Positions 61,847 through 64,000 of a stretch of DNA of 64,000 nucleotides are shown piece by piece; position 1 is the first letter of the stretch, and every line of letters starts with the position of its first letter. Position numbers and translations under genes: made by a program. Source of the DNA: Streptomyces verrucosisporus (GTDB lineage: Bacteria; Actinomycetota; Actinomycetes; Streptomycetales; Streptomycetaceae); contig NZ_JADEYH010000005.1 of assembly GCF_017114865.1 (NCBI RefSeq), positions 1-64,000 of the forward strand, read 5' to 3'. The notes below the pieces were generated by a model. That model searched no databases, was not told the DNA's origin, and was given only the letters and a program-made list of their open reading frames with translations.

Positions 61847-62401
61847 TCACAGCTCGCGGACGACGCGGGCCGGGTTGCCCACCGCGACGACGTTCGCGGG
61901 CAGGTCCCGGGTGACGACGGCCCCGGCGCCGACCACGGTGTTCTCGCCGACGGTCACGCCGGGACAGACGATGGCACCGCCCCCCAGCCACACGTTGTCG
62001 CCGACGGTGACCGGCTCGGCCGCCTCCCATTTGGCGCGGCGCCGCTCGGGGTCGAGCGGATGGGTGGGGGTGAGCAGCTGGACGTTCGGGCCGATCTGGA
62101 CATCGGCGCCGACCGAGACGGGGGCGACATCGAGCACGACCGCTCCGAAGTTGACGAACGTACCGGGCCCGATCGTGGTCCGGTAGCCGTAGTCGACGTA
62201 CAGCGGCGGGCGAACCTCGGCCCCCTCCCCCAGCCCGCCCAGCAGCTCGGCGAGCACCGCCCGGCGCGCGGCGGGGTCGGCGGCCGGCGAGGTGTTGAAC
62301 CGCTCGCACCGCTCGGCCGCGCGCCGCAGGTCGGCGGCCAGTTCGGGATCGTCGGCGAGGTAGGGCTCACCGGCGAGCATGCGCTCCTTGTGGCTGGTCA
62401 C
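61847..62401 (-). CDS. Sugar O-acetyltransferase (left-handed beta-helix)
   Basis: This 184-residue protein belongs to the maltose/galactoside O-acetyltransferase group. An N-terminal helical Mac domain (KERMLAGEPYLADDPELAAD) precedes the hexapeptide repeats (VSVGADVQIGPNVQLLTPTH, VGDNVWLGGGAIVCPGVTVG). The catalytic histidine is in LTPTHPLDPERR. It starts at GTG 62401 after GGAGGGA. Confidence 0.92.
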   Translation of the reverse strand: MTSHKERMLAGEPYLADDPELAADLRRAAERCERFNTSPAADPAARRAVLAELLGGLGEGAEVRPPLYVDYGYRTTIGPGTFVNFGAVVLDVAPVSVGADVQIGPNVQLLTPTHPLDPERRRAKWEAAEPVTVGDNVWLGGGAIVCPGVTVGENTVVGAGAVVTRDLPANVVAVGNPARVVREL

Positions 62402-62786
62402 CGCATCCCTCCGCTCCGGTCGGCGTATCCGCTCCACCGCGCTGCGGCGCGTGCGGCACACCACCGGACTGCCCCGGAATCCCGCCGGCCTCACCACCGT
62501 GTGGCGGGCGTGTCCGGAACCGGTCGGCGGCGCCCGGGTTCCGGCCCCGGCCGGCACACGGCCGCCTCCCGCCCCACCCGGCTCACCCGGACGTGCGCAC
62601 GGGCCGGGATTTGGGACAACGATGGTGGCGCGGCGGCCCCTGGTGTGTGACGGTGGGGGGAGTCGCCCCGCCGTCTGGCCGGGGAGGCTCCTTTGCCCGC
62701 GCCGGCCGGGCACCGCCGAACCACCCGATCCGGAAGACACCTCGGCCGGCACGAGCCGATCCACCCCGGAAGGGGGTCGAAGGGCC
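62402..62786. other. Intergenic region between divergent genes
   Basis: No gene is supported in these 385 bases between the acetyltransferase and STAS genes. I see no clear operator or RNA element; promoters for both should lie here. Confidence 0.45.
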
Positions 62787-63098
62787 ATGCGCACCCTGTC
62801 AGTCGCCATCACCCGCCAACACGACACCGTCGTCCTGCATCCCCGGGGTGACGTCGACCACGACAGCGCGCCGGCCCTGACGGGCATCCTGAAGGAGATC
62901 GACCAGCCCTGGCGGAGTCTGGCCGTCGACCTGTCGAGCGTCCCCTTCATGGACTCCGCCGGCCTGCACGCCCTGCTCTCCCTGGAGCGCAGCTGCCGGG
63001 ACCGCGGGGCCCCCCTGATCCTGACCGGCGTCGGTGAACAGCCCGGCAGGCTGCTGGAGCTGGTGGGTCTGGCCGGGTTCTTCACCGTTGCCCGCTGA
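62787..63098 (+). CDS. STAS-domain anti-sigma factor antagonist
   Basis: This 103-residue protein is a single STAS domain (TVVLHPRGDVDHDSAPALTG, then the phospho-site region LSSVPFMDSAGLHALLSLER with Ser in MDSAG). Such proteins free sigma factors by binding anti-sigma kinases and are reset by PP2C phosphatases. It is followed by a likely HATPase partner gene. Confidence 0.9.
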   Translation: MRTLSVAITRQHDTVVLHPRGDVDHDSAPALTGILKEIDQPWRSLAVDLSSVPFMDSAGLHALLSLERSCRDRGAPLILTGVGEQPGRLLELVGLAGFFTVAR

Positions 63099-63204
63099 CC
63101 GCTCCCCCCTTCCCCGGCCCCGTCCCGGGCCCGCCCGCGGCAGTGGATGCGGCAGGGTGGGGCGACAGCGGCGTATGGTGTGGGAAACAGCGGGAAGACG
63201 CACT

Positions 63205-63654
63205 ATGGACACCGCTGTGTTGACTGGGGGACCGGCGATGGAACTGCTGAGCGAGGGTTTGGGGGCTCCCCATTTGCGCGCCGACTTCGACGGCCACTCC
63301 GGCACCATCGCCCAGGCACGCGACGCCGCCGACGCCTTCCTGCTGAAACTGGCGGGCACCGAACCGCCCGCCGGAGAGCGCTCACACGGCGACGTGCTGC
63401 TGGTCGTCTCCGAACTGGTCACCAACGCCGTACGCCATGCCCCCGGCCCACTCACCCTGTGCCTGGCGTTCACCGAGGGCCGCGTACAGATCACCGTCCG
63501 CGACAGCGATCCGGCCCCGCCCAGGCCCCGCCAGGCCGATCTGAACGACGGCGGGGGCGGTTTCGGCTGGTCCATCGTCGAGCGGATCGCCGACCGGCTC
63601 ACCGTCCACCCGCTGCCGGACGGCAAGGAGATCCACGCCTTCCTCCCGTGGTGA
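63205..63654 (+). CDS. HATPase_c anti-sigma-type kinase (RsbW-like)
   Basis: This protein of about 149 residues is a small GHKL ATPase. It has the N-box LVVSELVTNAVRHAPGPL, the G1 box VRDSDPAPP and the G2-like GGGGFGWSIVERIAD. Similar Streptomyces proteins act as anti-sigma or signalling partners of STAS proteins. The ATG at 63205 is used; the ATG at 63238 is a second possible start. Whether it pairs with the STAS protein upstream is inferred from position. Confidence 0.87.
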   Translation: MDTAVLTGGPAMELLSEGLGAPHLRADFDGHSGTIAQARDAADAFLLKLAGTEPPAGERSHGDVLLVVSELVTNAVRHAPGPLTLCLAFTEGRVQITVRDSDPAPPRPRQADLNDGGGGFGWSIVERIADRLTVHPLPDGKEIHAFLPW

Positions 63655-63884
63655 AACCGGCCCCGGGCCTACGGGTCCTGGAAGGTCCGCTGGTCCCCTG
63701 ACCGGGCCTCCTCCCACGACCCCGCGTACGCTCCACGCACGGGTCCGTGCACGGGGGCGGCCGCCGGCCTCGGTGGTGGCGGGCCAGCTCCCCACCGGAT
63801 TCCCGAAATCCCCGCTCCCCGCCGTTTCCCTGTCGCGCCCTACGCGCACATAATGGACATATGGCGTGAAACGGAGGTTCAGTC

Positions 63885-64000
63885 ATGCTGGAAGTCAAGA
63901 CCATCGAGAAGCCGGACGAGCGGCGCGACTTCCCCCGTGGCCACCTCGAAGCCCTCCACCTCACCGGGCTGGACTTCGCCGTGGCCACGTTCGAGCCCGG
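63885..64000 (+). CDS. Cupin-domain protein, 5' part only
   Basis: The gene starts at ATG 63885 after GGAGG and runs off the window. The 38 visible residues (KTIEKPDERRDFPRGHLEAL, then LDFAVATFEPG) match the start of small Streptomyces cupin proteins. The function cannot be told from this part. Confidence 0.7.
   Translation, partial: MLEVKTIEKPDERRDFPRGHLEALHLTGLDFAVATFEP

Overview
The window reads as a chromosomal segment of a high-GC actinomycete, almost certainly Streptomyces or a close relative. The reasons are the very strong G/C third-position bias, many GTG/TTG starts, operons chained by 4-base ATGA/GTGA overlaps, an Fe-SOD behind a Nur-type box, a CebR-type box before a cellulase, a CxCC-lacking ribosomal protein set behind a Zur-type box, and ectoine genes.

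Layout. 1-1.7 kb: an intact IS3-family element beside the tail of an older, unrelated transposase. 1.7-12 kb: a ThDP enzyme, a secreted/VWA protein pair, three CNNM/HlyC-CorC membrane proteins (the first with a C-terminal frame problem at a G6 run) and sodF. 12-21 kb: two cobalamin riboswitches. The first precedes a five-gene overlapping operon (GHMP kinase, fold-type-II PLP enzyme, ATP-grasp ligase, MFS exporter, methyltransferase). The second precedes a BtuFCD-like uptake system. 21-32.4 kb: a ferric-reductase-like protein, a decayed methyltransferase/DMT junction, and a cell-envelope glycan operon (GT4, methyltransferase, AftD-like DUF3367 arabinosyltransferase, condensation-type acyltransferase) with DUF3068 and DUF2613 genes. 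32.8-39.2 kb: WrbA, an ArsR sensor with a P1B-4 metal ATPase, then the zinc-independent ribosomal paralogs S14/L28/L33/L31/S18 with a COG0523 protein. 39.6-53.7 kb: a YcaO RiPP operon (37-residue Cys-free precursor, leader-binding protein, hydrolase, YcaO, SagB-type dehydrogenase, paired ABC exporters), directly followed by a metallophore-type ABC uptake operon and a divergent beta-propeller gene. 53.7-64 kb: a PP2C phosphatase, ectA-ectB without ectC, two wall hydrolases, a GH12-CBM2 cellulase, an acetyltransferase, STAS and HATPase regulators and the start of a cupin gene.

Two units look new. (1) A cobalamin-repressible small-molecule pathway: a kinase activates a hydroxy-amino acid, a PLP enzyme replaces the phosphate, an ATP-grasp enzyme ligates, an MFS protein exports, and a second riboswitch controls uptake. 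That architecture fits a cobalt or corrinoid scavenging compound. (2) A YcaO RiPP and a siderophore-type importer that both lie behind near-consensus Zur boxes (14/15), suggesting a zinc-starvation-induced peptide metallophore. Around these, the window is unusually rich in metal-responsive sites (Ni, Co/B12, Zn, Co/Fe). All functional statements are from sequence reading and family knowledge; no database search was run.
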